Source: a virus
Strand: one strand, 5' to 3'
IMG/VR virus record: IMGVR_UViG_3300021335_000108
Span: 1 to 21,892 of that record
Length of the DNA stretch: 21,892 bases
In this document: positions 8,123 to 14,992 of the stretch, one piece after another
How the letters are laid out: each line of letters opens with the position of its first letter
Numbering within the stretch: the first letter of the stretch is position 1
Program-made: the position numbers and the translations under genes
Notes under the pieces: generated by a model
The model's input: only the letters and a program-made list of their open reading frames with translations
Told to the model about the DNA's origin: nothing
The model's database searches: none

Positions 8123-8278
8123 CTAGTCTTGTCCCATGGATCTTGTCTTACTGTATTTTCTACAATAATCCATCTCCGTTCGTGCTTCTTCTGTATCTAC
8201 TTGCTTTGGTGGTTTAATATAACTTTTATATTCTTCCAAATGCTCAATAACTTTTCTAGCTTTTCGTTGCTGATCCAT
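8123..8278 (-). CDS. 51-aa basic protein upstream of terL
   Basis: A short gene of 51 codons: MDQQRKARKVIEHLEEYK, then YIKPPKQVDTEEARTE and a tail DYCRKYSKTRSMGQD. Its ATG overlaps the stop of the EF-hand gene (TAATG at 8276-8280) and its own TAG directly precedes the terL ATG. Such a seamless fit between two real genes argues strongly that it is translated. It looks like one helix followed by a disordered basic tail. I do not recognise a family; a packaging accessory is possible by position only. Confidence 0.75.
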   Translation of the reverse strand: MDQQRKARKVIEHLEEYKSYIKPPKQVDTEEARTEMDYCRKYSKTRSMGQD

Positions 8279-8601
8279 TATTTTTTCGATTGCCATGCTG
8301 ATGCTCCAAAAAATGCGGCCACTAAGCCCGCGATTGCTACAAAATAGACACTTGCTATATCTCCCAATATAACAGCTGCCTGCTCCAATTTAATAAAAGA
8401 ACAAATCACAATTAAGGATGGATACAATAACATCCCAAAAAGAGCGAACCAAGCCATTGCTCGTTGTGCATCAGCTTTATCGTGAGCTAGCTTTAGTTCT
8501 TGTAAATGTTGACTTGTTTCTAATTCTTCATCAGTAACGATACCATCTCCGTCAGTATCATACTCTGCATACTCTGAATCTTTCTCTAAACGTTTATTCA
8601 T
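8278..8601 (-). CDS. Membrane protein with one canonical EF-hand
   Basis: A 107-aa protein with a perfect 12-residue calcium-binding EF-hand loop at 15-26 (DTDGDGIVTDEE: Asp at loop positions 1, 3 and 5, Gly at 6, hydrophobic at 8, Glu at 12), then a polar helix and two hydrophobic segments at about 47-70 (AMAWFALFGMLLYPSLIVIC) and about 75-103. The predicted form is a two-pass inner-membrane protein with the EF-hand on the same side as the C-terminus. Size and two TM segments would suit a holin or holin modulator, with calcium sensing as an attractive idea, but neither is shown. It overlaps the next upstream gene by four bases (ATGA) and the 51-aa gene by one. Confidence 0.8.
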   Translation of the reverse strand: MNKRLEKDSEYAEYDTDGDGIVTDEELETSQHLQELKLAHDKADAQRAMAWFALFGMLLYPSLIVICSFIKLEQAAVILGDIASVYFVAIAGLVAAFFGASAWQSKK

Positions 8602-9056
8602 TGTAATAATACAGCAAACGCTGCTCCAATCAATATACCTCCGATAAGAAGGGTTCCAAATCCAACAGCTAGTTGTTGCATTAGTATTTCCCTCTCCTTT
8701 CTCTTTCTAGCAAGCATTTTTAAATGCTGCTGGCGTTGGTGCTCTTGCTCTGCCTTGGCCTCTTTAAAAGCCTCTAGCATCTGAGGATCTGCAACCAGTA
8801 ATAGGTCATGCACATCCTTCCAGTATCTTTCATAAGATTTTTTAATCATAGTGAGTTTTAATATTTCACTTTGACTAAGAGACTTAAAAGTGCTGGATTT
8901 ACGCTCTAACTCAAAATTAGTTATGGCTTCCCCAAAATCGCTAATAGTACCCATTAGCTGCTGCATACCTTGTCCGGTTTCATTGGCTTGTTTTATTAAA
9001 CCATTAATAGACGAAAGAATAGCGCTAGCAGCCGCTACAGATTCAATAATCATCAA
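8598..9056 (-). CDS. Helical protein with C-terminal membrane anchor
   Basis: A 152-aa protein, family unknown. The N-terminal half is amphipathic helix (SVAAASAILSSINGLIKQAN), the middle is highly charged and predicted to be coiled coil (AFKEAKAEQEHQRQQHLKML, ARKRKEREILMQQ; about 93-126), and the end is a single hydrophobic segment (LAVGFGTLLIGGILIGAAFA, about 129-148) preceded by positive residues, so the bulk should be cytoplasmic. It overlaps the EF-hand gene by ATGA, implying co-translation; the two membrane proteins may form one complex, possibly of lysis type. The assigned start uses the first of two adjacent ATG codons. Confidence 0.75.
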   Translation of the reverse strand: MMIIESVAAASAILSSINGLIKQANETGQGMQQLMGTISDFGEAITNFELERKSSTFKSLSQSEILKLTMIKKSYERYWKDVHDLLLVADPQMLEAFKEAKAEQEHQRQQHLKMLARKRKEREILMQQLAVGFGTLLIGGILIGAAFAVLLQ

Positions 9057-9117
9057 TGTTACTCTAAGCCTTTAAGGGCTTCTTATACTAATTTTTAGTT
9101 TTTGATGTAGACATTTT

Positions 9118-9423
9118 CTACCACTTGACTTTATCAGCCCAATATGCTGCGGACATCTTGCCTTTTGCAATATTCTTTGCATGGCGGGCTTTGAATGAAG
9201 CGCGTTTACGCTTCATTGCTTCGCTTTCTCCTTTCTTAGGTTTACCGGCTGTCTTTGCTCCTTGTTGTCCAAAACGAATAGTTTTAACTTTAGTACCTAC
9301 TTTTGCTACAACAATATGAGATTTTTTTGCGTGTCCCGGAGTTCTTTTAGGCTTATTGTACCCAGACACTCCAGCTTTCTTTAATCTTGGATCTTTTTTC
9401 TTACCTTTTCTTTTTACCGCCAC
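9118..9423 (-). CDS. Lys/Arg-rich small protein (101 aa)
   Basis: A highly basic protein: MAVKRKGKKKDPRLKKAGVS, then GYNKPKRTPGHAKKSHIVVA, a beta-like segment 'KVGTKVKTIRFGQQGAKT' and a C-terminus 'SFKARHAKNIAKGKMSAAYW'. The 'IRFGQQGAKTAG' and 'SFKARHAKNIxKGKMSAAYWADKxKW' signatures recur in small proteins of many marine phages annotated only as domains of unknown function; I recall the pattern but will not assign a DUF number. It overlaps the upstream gene by 23 nt and belongs to a run of small basic genes. Charge suggests nucleic-acid binding, perhaps inside the head. Confidence 0.8.
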   Translation of the reverse strand: MAVKRKGKKKDPRLKKAGVSGYNKPKRTPGHAKKSHIVVAKVGTKVKTIRFGQQGAKTAGKPKKGESEAMKRKRASFKARHAKNIAKGKMSAAYWADKVKW

Positions 9424-9682
9424 GTTTTTTTCTCTTTACAAAGGTACGAACCATGGTGGGTTTGCCCCCTGGATTGCCGGCCGCTCTTTTTCTACGGACA
9501 GCTGACTTTCGTTGCTTTTCAGTAAGACCAGCGGCTTTGGCAGCAGGAAGACATTTTGGGTAACGTTTTTTTCCTGATTTGGTTCTTCCGCATTTTTCAA
9601 AGCCGCCGCTCTTTTTAGGTCTGGATATATCTACCCAATCTTCTTTAAACCACTTTGTTAAACCTCCACGAGGCTTTGCCAT
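9401..9682 (-). CDS. Small basic protein with KWFKEDWVDISRP signature (93 aa)
   Basis: A 93-aa Lys/Arg-rich protein starting MAKPRGGLTKWFKEDWVDIS, followed by 'GGFEKCGRTKSGKKRYPKCL' and 'KSAVRRKRAAGNPGGKPT', ending in an RKKR-type tail. The two cysteines (in EKCGR and YPKCL) are spaced 14 apart. The combination of 'W-x-x-E-x-W-V-D-I-S-R-P', a Gly/Cys turn and 'RYPKCxP' is a recurring domain of unknown function in phages and large DNA viruses. GGGAG precedes the ATG by about 8 nt. Probable virion or DNA-associated protein, by charge and by position near packaging genes. Confidence 0.8.
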   Translation of the reverse strand: MAKPRGGLTKWFKEDWVDISRPKKSGGFEKCGRTKSGKKRYPKCLPAAKAAGLTEKQRKSAVRRKRAAGNPGGKPTMVRTFVKRKKRGGKKKR

Positions 9683-9693
9683 AGTTATCTCCC

Positions 9694-9831
9694 TCAGCCC
9701 TTTCTTTTGCCCTTCTTCTTTTTCTTTTTGTGAGCAGAGTCTTTCATTAGCTTACCATTAGGCATATAGTGATAGCCTTTTGGTGCTTTTTTGCGACGAG
9801 TTGTTTTCTTTCTTTTAGTATGGTACGCCAC
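9694..9831 (-). CDS. 45-aa very basic peptide (GTG start)
   Basis: A 45-codon gene: MAYHTKRKKTTRRKKAPKGY, then HYMPNGKLMKDSAHKKKKKK and GKRKG. It begins with GTG at 9831, directly after the stop of the preceding gene (TAA at 9832-9834), and ends 11 nt before the next gene's ATG. About half of the residues are Lys or Arg. The perfect abutment is the best evidence that it is real. No known fold; charge neutralisation of packaged DNA is a possible role. Confidence 0.7.
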   Translation of the reverse strand: MAYHTKRKKTTRRKKAPKGYHYMPNGKLMKDSAHKKKKKKGKRKG

Positions 9832-9975
9832 TTAGCGCCTCATCTTTTTTAAAATTGCTTTCTGTAAAGCGGGTGGAAGTTTTTTCTGCTTGGCCGTTAG
9901 ACCTTTCTTTTTCTTCCCATTTTTCTTAGGCTTCTTTTTGCCCATAGGCTTTTTCTTTCCGTAATGTCCAGGCAT
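9832..9975 (-). CDS. 47-aa basic peptide (MPGHYGKKK type)
   Basis: A 47-codon gene: MPGHYGKKKPMGKKKPKKNG, then KKKKGLTAKQKKLPPALQKA and ILKKMRR. The first half is almost pure Lys/Gly/Pro; the second half is an amphipathic helix. The 'GLTAKQKKLPPALQKAIL' motif is familiar from small phage proteins of unknown function, sometimes found as the tail of larger proteins. The ATG overlaps the upstream stop by one base (TAATG) and the TAA abuts the next GTG. Confidence 0.75.
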   Translation of the reverse strand: MPGHYGKKKPMGKKKPKKNGKKKKGLTAKQKKLPPALQKAILKKMRR

Positions 9976-10163
9976 TACTTTACTCCCATGCGGTATTTTC
10001 CGCCTTTGGCTTTATAAGTTTTTACAAGCCAACCATTAGCATAAGCAGAAGGATAAACTGCAAACTTTCGTTTAGCCTGAGCCTTGACCCGTGCATAGAG
10101 CTTTTTATTTGTAGGAACAGGCTTTTTCTTTGCGACCTTTTTTCGTCGCTTACGAACAGCCAT
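9975..10163 (-). CDS. 62-aa basic protein with VYPSAYANGWLVK motif
   Basis: A 62-aa protein with a Lys/Arg-rich N-terminus (MAVRKRRKKVAKKKPVPTNK) and a compact C-terminal domain 'LYARVKAQAKRKFAVYPSAY' followed by 'ANGWLVKTYKAKGGKYR'. The 'K-x-K-F-x-V-Y-P-S-A-Y-A-N-x-W-L-V' core is a recurrent small domain in phages and phycodnavirus-like viruses with no known function. The ATG at 10163 abuts the stop of the 53-aa gene, so this whole run reads as one polycistronic unit. Nucleic-acid binding is likely from charge alone. Confidence 0.8.
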   Translation of the reverse strand: MAVRKRRKKVAKKKPVPTNKKLYARVKAQAKRKFAVYPSAYANGWLVKTYKAKGGKYRMGVK

Positions 10164-10325
10164 TTAAGCGTCCGCAGAAAAAAGGTCCTTATCATCGATG
10201 GATACAGTGTCTTTTTTCTCAGGCTTTTGCCCCGTATATTCTAACGCCTCATCTTCTGTATCAAAACGATGCATACCAAAGTCATCATGAACTAGCCAAT
10301 AGTCTGCTTTCTGTTGAATTTGCAT
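10164..10325 (-). CDS. 53-aa acidic small protein
   Basis: A 53-codon gene: MQIQQKADYWLVHDDFGMHR, then FDTEDEALEYTGQKPEKKDT and VSIDDKDLFSADA. In contrast to its neighbours it is acidic. AGGAG lies about 8 nt before the ATG and its TAA is immediately followed by the next ATG. The 'YWLVHDDFGMHRFDTEDEAL' part looks like a small beta-hairpin plus helix. Function unknown; an acidic partner for the adjacent basic proteins is conceivable. Confidence 0.7.
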   Translation of the reverse strand: MQIQQKADYWLVHDDFGMHRFDTEDEALEYTGQKPEKKDTVSIDDKDLFSADA

Positions 10326-10335
10326 TTTTTATCTC

Positions 10336-10542
10336 CTACACTTGGAATGCAAGTGTTACTACTAGTCCTGCCAGGAATAGTATTAGTGCTCCGCCAACCT
10401 GTACTTGGCGCTGTTCCATTCTATCTAGCTTTTCGTCAATATCATCCAGTCTATTAAATGTAGTTTTCCACCTCTCTTCACACTGTACTTCATGACGTAA
10501 AAACTGCTCTACAACTCCTTCGAGCTTTGTATCATTAGACAT
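10336..10542 (-). CDS. Coiled-coil protein with C-terminal TM segment (XhlA-like layout)
   Basis: A 68-aa protein: N-terminal charged helix, a heptad-like stretch 'RLDDIDEKLDRMEQRQVQ' (about 31-48) and one hydrophobic segment (GGALILFLAGLVVTLAFQV, about 50-68) that ends the protein. This is the general layout of XhlA-type cell-surface haemolysins and of small phage lysis accessories, but similarity is of architecture only. It overlaps the small-terminase gene by 8 nt. A dyad (ACACTT...AAGTGT, 10338-10356) falls at its 3' end just before the next gene's ribosome binding site. Confidence 0.7.
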   Translation of the reverse strand: MSNDTKLEGVVEQFLRHEVQCEERWKTTFNRLDDIDEKLDRMEQRQVQVGGALILFLAGLVVTLAFQV

Positions 10543-10993
10543 CTTTTAACAACTTCTCCATGAGCTTACCATAGTTGCCCTGACCGAAAGGTACACCTTC
10601 ATTTATTTGAACGTTTGTTTGACTCTTTACGTTTGTAGCTTGAGCTTTTTCAAGATCAGCTTGAGCTTTAATCTCGTCCATTCTCATCTTATGTGCCATC
10701 TGTAACAAGTCTGCTAAATCCTTACTAGAGTAAACTCCTGTTTCTTTTGCTTCGTCAAGCTTACTTTCAATCATCTCGTCCAGTAAACTTGCAATATTAT
10801 TTTTGTTGCGATACCCCATATCTAAGTAAACAGTATCAATATACTTTTTTACTTCACGTTTGTTGAGCAGCTCTACAACTTGGTTTTCAGAAACCCCGAG
10901 AGATTGCACTACCCCGTTGATATTGCCGAACTGAAGGTAACTATTGGCTACTTCGAGTCCTTCTGGGGAAATTGTAGTTAATTCTTTAGCCAT
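10535..10993 (-). CDS. Probable terminase small subunit
   Basis: A 152-aa protein with an N-terminal helix-turn-helix-like region (NGVVQSLGVSENQVVELLNK, about 26-45), followed by 'REVKKYIDTVYLDMGYRNKN' and a long helix 'LLDEMIESKLDEAKE'. This is the plan of small terminases: a DNA-binding head that recognises the packaging site plus a helical oligomerisation part. The C-terminus is charged and Gln/Asn-rich. A perfect promoter ends only 7 bases before the ATG, so its mRNA is probably leaderless. terL lies about 2.4 kb downstream instead of next door. Assignment is by pattern and position, not by a decisive motif. Confidence 0.65.
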   Translation of the reverse strand: MAKELTTISPEGLEVANSYLQFGNINGVVQSLGVSENQVVELLNKREVKKYIDTVYLDMGYRNKNNIASLLDEMIESKLDEAKETGVYSSKDLADLLQMAHKMRMDEIKAQADLEKAQATNVKSQTNVQINEGVPFGQGNYGKLMEKLLKDV

Positions 10994-11000
10994 GTTTCAA

Positions 11001-11029
11001 ATTATAGTTGCTAAGGGGTAGAATGTCAA
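11001..11029 (-). promoter_or_regulatory. Minus-strand sigma70-type promoter for the packaging/head operon
   Basis: Minus strand: TTCTTGACA (-35 hexamer at 11024-11029), 17-bp spacer, TATAAT at 11001-11006. Transcription should start about 7 nt after the -10, which is at or one or two bases before the ATG of the small-terminase gene (10993). Confidence 0.85.
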
Positions 11030-11046
11030 GAACTATTTTTAAAGTC

Positions 11047-11541
11047 CTATCGTAAAAAGCTGGGGGGAGTAGGCCACGCTACATCCTCAATAGTTGCAGG
11101 ATTACCAAGATTATCTGTTATATTCCGTAAAGCCGTTCTGTATGTTGCAGCTTCTGATCTCTGTTCTGCAGTTAAAGAATTATCAGTAAGTTGAGTCCAG
11201 TCGGACCTAAATAACATATTTTGTCTAACTTTTCGTATATCATCTAGTACGCCGGAGGCATCCCAGTCCCAAGAAGAGGTGGAAAAATTCCAAGTAGCAT
11301 AGTCATTAATAGGCTTTCCTATATGTACAAACTGTAACGTTGTTGGATTAAAATAGTGTTCCTCTACAAAGTACCCTATATCTTCGCAATCTAAGGGAAG
11401 GTTACTATCTGTTACATACAAAATTCTACGATTCTGAGCCTCATCCACACCTTCGGGCTCTGGGCTTATATTTGGAAAGACTGCCCCAAGTATTTTTCCT
11501 GTCGAATGTTCAATTGTTACTATATATCTTATATTATTCAT
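11047..11541 (-). CDS. Tail fibre assembly / tail assembly chaperone-type protein
   Basis: A 164-aa protein. Its C-terminal part 'RKVRQNMLFRSDWTQLTDNS' (about 103-122), then 'YRTALRNITDN' (134-144) and 'VAWPTPPSF' (154-162), matches the hallmark pattern of tail-fibre assembly and related small phage tail proteins: R-x-x-x-L-x-x-S-D-W-T-Q ... Y-R-x-A-L-R-x-I ... W-P-x-x-P. The N-terminal part is beta-rich and probably varies with the fibre. It follows the two fibre-like genes in the same transcript (6 nt gap), as expected for a chaperone of their products. Confidence 0.75.
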   Translation of the reverse strand: MNNIRYIVTIEHSTGKILGAVFPNISPEPEGVDEAQNRRILYVTDSNLPLDCEDIGYFVEEHYFNPTTLQFVHIGKPINDYATWNFSTSSWDWDASGVLDDIRKVRQNMLFRSDWTQLTDNSLTAEQRSEAATYRTALRNITDNLGNPATIEDVAWPTPPSFLR

Positions 11542-11546
11542 AATTA

Positions 11547-12233
11547 CTACCTTGTCTGTGCTATTAGTGTTGGAGGAATAGTACCGCTTCCTCCCCCTAC
11601 TGACCCCGCTACGGCGCCTGCGCCTGCATTTTCGGATACATTAAGAGACCAGAAGTTCGAAACATAGGTAACTCCAAAAGAGTTCCATATGAGCCCTGAT
11701 CTACTTTCTCCAAACGCTGCTGTGCCAACAGGTTCCACATATGCATTAAGATCTGTTGTAACTATACTACCACTAGACCCATTCAAAGTATAGAACTCTT
11801 TTATATAAAAACTGACATTTGTTTGCAATCGTCTGGAATCAAAAGCTACGGAGCCGTCTGATTTGAAAATTTGAAGACCGTAATCCCCCGCACTTCCTGT
11901 AGGTACAGGTATACTCTTTGCTTCTGCTATTACAAAATAGTATAAGGAGATAGGAGCAGTTGTTATAGTTACAGCCGTAAAAGTTGAAAAATCTGGATTA
12001 TGGGTCACTGTTACTTGCTGAAACCCATAACTATTACTTCCTTCATTCACTATAATGGTTCTGCCCGGCAAATTTTTACTATTAATAAAAATTTTAGAGT
12101 TCGAACCGACTTTAGGAGCACTGGTGCCATAGCCTATAGCTGTTACTACGAAGTGGCTTAAGTTTAGATCAGTATTAGCTATTGTGAACTGACCCGAGGC
12201 ATCCACCCCTTTTACTTCTACTCCAAAAGACAT
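11547..12233 (-). CDS. Tail fibre / tail tip structural protein
   Basis: A 228-aa beta-rich protein with the short virion-associated motif 'YGLQIFKSDGSVAFDSR' (about 118-134), which occurs in many phage tail-tip and fibre proteins and also, in altered form ('YGLIVYGIDGSTPVFGIDR'), in the neighbouring 701-aa fibre. The end is a Gly/Ala/Ser-rich segment (GAGAVAGSVGGGSGTIPP), a probable flexible linker. Its ATG overlaps the stop of the fibre gene. The shared motif suggests that the two proteins contact the same partner or are related at their ends. Confidence 0.65.
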   Translation of the reverse strand: MSFGVEVKGVDASGQFTIANTDLNLSHFVVTAIGYGTSAPKVGSNSKIFINSKNLPGRTIIVNEGSNSYGFQQVTVTHNPDFSTFTAVTITTAPISLYYFVIAEAKSIPVPTGSAGDYGLQIFKSDGSVAFDSRRLQTNVSFYIKEFYTLNGSSGSIVTTDLNAYVEPVGTAAFGESRSGLIWNSFGVTYVSNFWSLNVSENAGAGAVAGSVGGGSGTIPPTLIAQTR

Positions 12234-14338
12234 TAGCTTATCCTATTTGCAATGACCCGTCCGGATCGCGTAGCTGAAGAGGTGTTTGTTATGCTAAAAC
12301 TGGTTGTATTTTTACTTACTGCTACATCATTTTGCCTGCCTATGTTAATGCCGGCACCATTAACTTTCATCTCTATTAAAACTTTACTAGAATCGTTCGC
12401 ATTGGCACAGGCAAACGTGTGGCTCTGGCCTCCTGCGAGAGAAAAAGTTTCATCTACCTGCAAAGAAGCGGTCCGGTCAATACCAAAAACAGGAGTAGAT
12501 CCATCTATTCCATATACTATAAGGCCGTAGCCTTCCTGCGCTGTCCCAGAACCTGGAGTAGTGGTGCCCCCTGATCCCGGTGATGTTGTATCTCCAGGAG
12601 AGGTAGTAGCTCCTGTAGTTACAGTAAAGGTTCTGGTCAAGGAGCCTATGGTAACGCTTGTAGAAGTAGTAGATAGCACAAAATCACTTGCTTGTAATTT
12701 AACCCAAACGTATTGATTATTTTGTACTGTCTTAGGGTTGCTAGTAAAAGCGCTATTTGCAGGTAGAGAATTGCTACTACTTATTGCAAAACCTGAGACT
12801 CCCCCGGTTATACTCACAGGAACAGGATAGCTATTTTCTACTCCAGTAACTTGAACTTTAGTGAAAACGGACGACGAGGTCACCGCACTAGTAACGCTAG
12901 GAAAAGAAAAGTTAGTTGGAGTAATATCAGGGTCTCGTGTTGTAATATTCCATAACGTACCAATGCCCCCCACTGATAGTAGCCCACTTATTGTTGAATT
13001 ATAAGCATTAGAAGAGGTCAACCTTACCCACAAATAATGATTTGGTTCTATACTACCCGGCCCATTGCCAAACGAGCTTGAAGAAGGCTGACTATTTGTT
13101 GATGATGTTGCATATTGAATAGTACTGCCTCCAAAAACAGAGATTAGTGCCGGAGAGTTAATTCCAGTTATTTGAACGCTTCGATAAAACGTATAGTTTA
13201 ATGCAGCGCCAGTAATGTTTGTAAAACTAAAGCTATCAGGAATCGAATCTACAGCAACGGTTGTAACAAAGAAAGAAGCTGCACGGTTTCCTACCTTCAT
13301 AGTTCCGCCCGTAGTAGTACCTGCATTTCCTGCCCGCACTCTAATATGAAGATATTGCCCTGAAGTAATATTATGGGGCTGCGACTGAAATTGTACTCCG
13401 CTAAGACTGGAGGAGTTTGACACGTCCCATTGTAAATCTGGAACAGTTCCTCTAAAACTAGTCGTATCCGACGCAGCCTGCAAAGTACCTGTAAACCCTA
13501 ATATTCTAGCAGATCTATAATGGTAACTTCCTATAGCTGCCCCTGTTACATTGGTCCCAAAAGTATAAACATTGGGTAGCACATCCTGCGCCCCAGTTGT
13601 TACAGTCCATGTAGCAGAAACTCCATTAACACTTACAGTTCCGAAAACAGAACTATCAAAAGAGGTCGAAGCTGTCATCTTCACCCAAAGACGTTGGCCA
13701 CTTGAAATATTCTTAGCAGAAGAAGTAAACGAACTCGAAGAAGGCAATGAGCTACTAGCTGACGTTACTGCTGTAGTAATACTTCCGGATGTAACAATTA
13801 CACTTTCTGTTGTAGTAAACCCAAAAAGATCAGTAAAAGTATAATATGTTGTTCCTGGGCTGGCATTTATTTTAGGGCTAAAACTAAAATTGTTGGGTAC
13901 ATCATCTGCCCATCTAAAAGCAATTTCCGTAGTATATGTCTGACCTGAAATAAAGGCCTTGATACCCGGGGCTGCTCCTTGTAGGACTAATTTTCCGGAT
14001 CCTATTGAGGTGCCTCTTTCCAGAGTGAAAGTCTTGTCATAGTAAGCTGAAACAGTTCCTAAAATCTCCGTCGCATTAACATTAATATAATGTTTACCAG
14101 TATCTCCGCCTGAGGAGATAGCGTCATTACCTGCTGTTGCTCCACTAATACTCGCTAGAATAGTAGGTACTCTTTCAATTTCTACAGTGCCGGGCCAAAA
14201 ATCATTGTTAACTAAAGACGCTGGAGCTCTTATGGTTATATTAACTTTATCACTATTATTCCAGTTAAGATTTCCAATATTACTTGTAATACTGTAATCA
14301 TTTCCTAAAGTTATAATTCCTGTACTATAAGTCGCCAT
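12233..14338 (-). CDS. Large tail fibre / adhesin with four tandem beta-sandwich-like repeats
   Basis: A 701-aa Ser/Thr/Gly-rich protein. Four divergent repeats of about 105-110 residues can be aligned by eye at roughly 146-250, 252-360, 364-467 and 471-576. Each opens with 'D-x-x-P-x-x-F-S-F', has a 'Y/V-x-x-V-x-V-T-G' strand, a 'xQYLWVKLxAS' strand and ends in a 'F-x-V-T-T' strand. This resembles stacked Ig-like or fibronectin-like modules of adhesins. After a Thr/Ser/Pro/Gly linker (about 577-600) a distinct C-terminal domain begins with 'YGLIVYGIDGSTPVFGIDR' and may bind the receptor. It overlaps the GNAT gene by 14 nt. Receptor binding is inferred from architecture. Confidence 0.7.
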   Translation of the reverse strand: MATYSTGIITLGNDYSITSNIGNLNWNNSDKVNITIRAPASLVNNDFWPGTVEIERVPTILASISGATAGNDAISSGGDTGKHYINVNATEILGTVSAYYDKTFTLERGTSIGSGKLVLQGAAPGIKAFISGQTYTTEIAFRWADDVPNNFSFSPKINASPGTTYYTFTDLFGFTTTESVIVTSGSITTAVTSASSSLPSSSSFTSSAKNISSGQRLWVKMTASTSFDSSVFGTVSVNGVSATWTVTTGAQDVLPNVYTFGTNVTGAAIGSYHYRSARILGFTGTLQAASDTTSFRGTVPDLQWDVSNSSSLSGVQFQSQPHNITSGQYLHIRVRAGNAGTTTGGTMKVGNRAASFFVTTVAVDSIPDSFSFTNITGAALNYTFYRSVQITGINSPALISVFGGSTIQYATSSTNSQPSSSSFGNGPGSIEPNHYLWVRLTSSNAYNSTISGLLSVGGIGTLWNITTRDPDITPTNFSFPSVTSAVTSSSVFTKVQVTGVENSYPVPVSITGGVSGFAISSSNSLPANSAFTSNPKTVQNNQYVWVKLQASDFVLSTTSTSVTIGSLTRTFTVTTGATTSPGDTTSPGSGGTTTPGSGTAQEGYGLIVYGIDGSTPVFGIDRTASLQVDETFSLAGGQSHTFACANANDSSKVLIEMKVNGAGINIGRQNDVAVSKNTTSFSITNTSSATRSGRVIANRIS

Positions 14339-14876
14339 CTAGTATTTTTCCAATATGGTCCTTGAAGTCTTCCGCATCTACCCTATAATATACTGCTCCC
14401 GCATTTGCACTAAAGGGAACTGCTTCAGGCAACATTGCAGTACTAAGAGATTTTATATGATTAGGAAAATTACCCTCTTCGAATGTATTAAGTTGATTGT
14501 AGTATCCGTGAAAGCTATTTAGTTCTCTTTGATCTACAGCATATTGCAATAAGTCATGAGCTAACTGGTTTCTAAAATTTTGCCCTCTAAAATTGGGATG
14601 AACGGCTATTAGGTGGCCTATGCTCTTTCCTGCAATTCGATCCTCGGTAGCACAGTGGAATAAAACTTCTTGATTATTGTGTGACCAAATTCTAGAAAAA
14701 GTCATTACTAAAGATATTTCTGTAACAGGTTCTACTATAAAAACTTCAGCTGATGTGAAAAAAGATCCTTCAAAAGCTTCAGTTATCCAAGGCAGATCTT
14801 CTCTTTCCGCCAGTCGGCTCGTCCACGGCCCTAAGGTTGGAGTTATAAGCTGAGTTATCTCTTGTTCCGTATACAC
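14325..14876 (-). CDS. GNAT-like acetyltransferase domain protein
   Basis: A 183-aa protein with the GNAT acetyl-CoA-binding core: strand 'GKSIGHLIAVHPNFRGQNF' (about 83-101) followed by helix 'RNQLAHDLLQYAVDQ'. The pyrophosphate loop normally reads R/Q-x-x-G-x-G/A; here it is R-G-Q-N-F-R, so it is degenerate and catalysis is uncertain. The start is GTG at 14876 with GGAG about 8-11 nt before it, and a strong promoter (14906-14934) lies just upstream. GNAT-like proteins beside tail fibre genes are seen in other phages, where modification of fibre or host surface is suspected but not proved. Confidence 0.7.
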   Translation of the reverse strand: MYTEQEITQLITPTLGPWTSRLAEREDLPWITEAFEGSFFTSAEVFIVEPVTEISLVMTFSRIWSHNNQEVLFHCATEDRIAGKSIGHLIAVHPNFRGQNFRNQLAHDLLQYAVDQRELNSFHGYYNQLNTFEEGNFPNHIKSLSTAMLPEAVPFSANAGAVYYRVDAEDFKDHIGKILDGDL

Positions 14877-14905
14877 TTTAGTCTCTCCTATTTCATTAAG
14901 TTACA

Positions 14906-14934
14906 ATTATAGTGGAAGTCGCATAAAATGTCAA
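14906..14934 (-). promoter_or_regulatory. Minus-strand sigma70-type promoter for the fibre operon
   Basis: Minus strand: TTCTTGACA (-35 hexamer at 14929-14934), 17-bp spacer, TATAAT at 14906-14911. It lies between the terminator at 14959-14984 and the GTG start of the GNAT gene, so the fibre genes form a separate unit. Confidence 0.85.
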
Positions 14935-14953
14935 GAAGTTTTTTTGAGGTGGT

Positions 14954-14984
14954 GCAATAAAAAGGGCCCCGAAGAGCCCTTTTT
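14954..14984 (-). terminator. Intrinsic terminator after the secreted beta-barrel gene
   Basis: On the minus strand AAAAAGGGCTC closes on a TTCG tetraloop and pairs with GGGCCCTTTTT, and the T tract continues as TTTTTATTG. It lies 9 nt past the stop of the secreted protein gene and insulates it from the fibre operon. Confidence 0.88.
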
Positions 14985-14992
14985 GCTGAATG

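Noticed and set aside
9065-9081. Small hairpin AAGCC/GGCTT between two minus-strand genes
   Set aside because: Short stem and no T tract on the transcribed strand, so it is not a convincing terminator.
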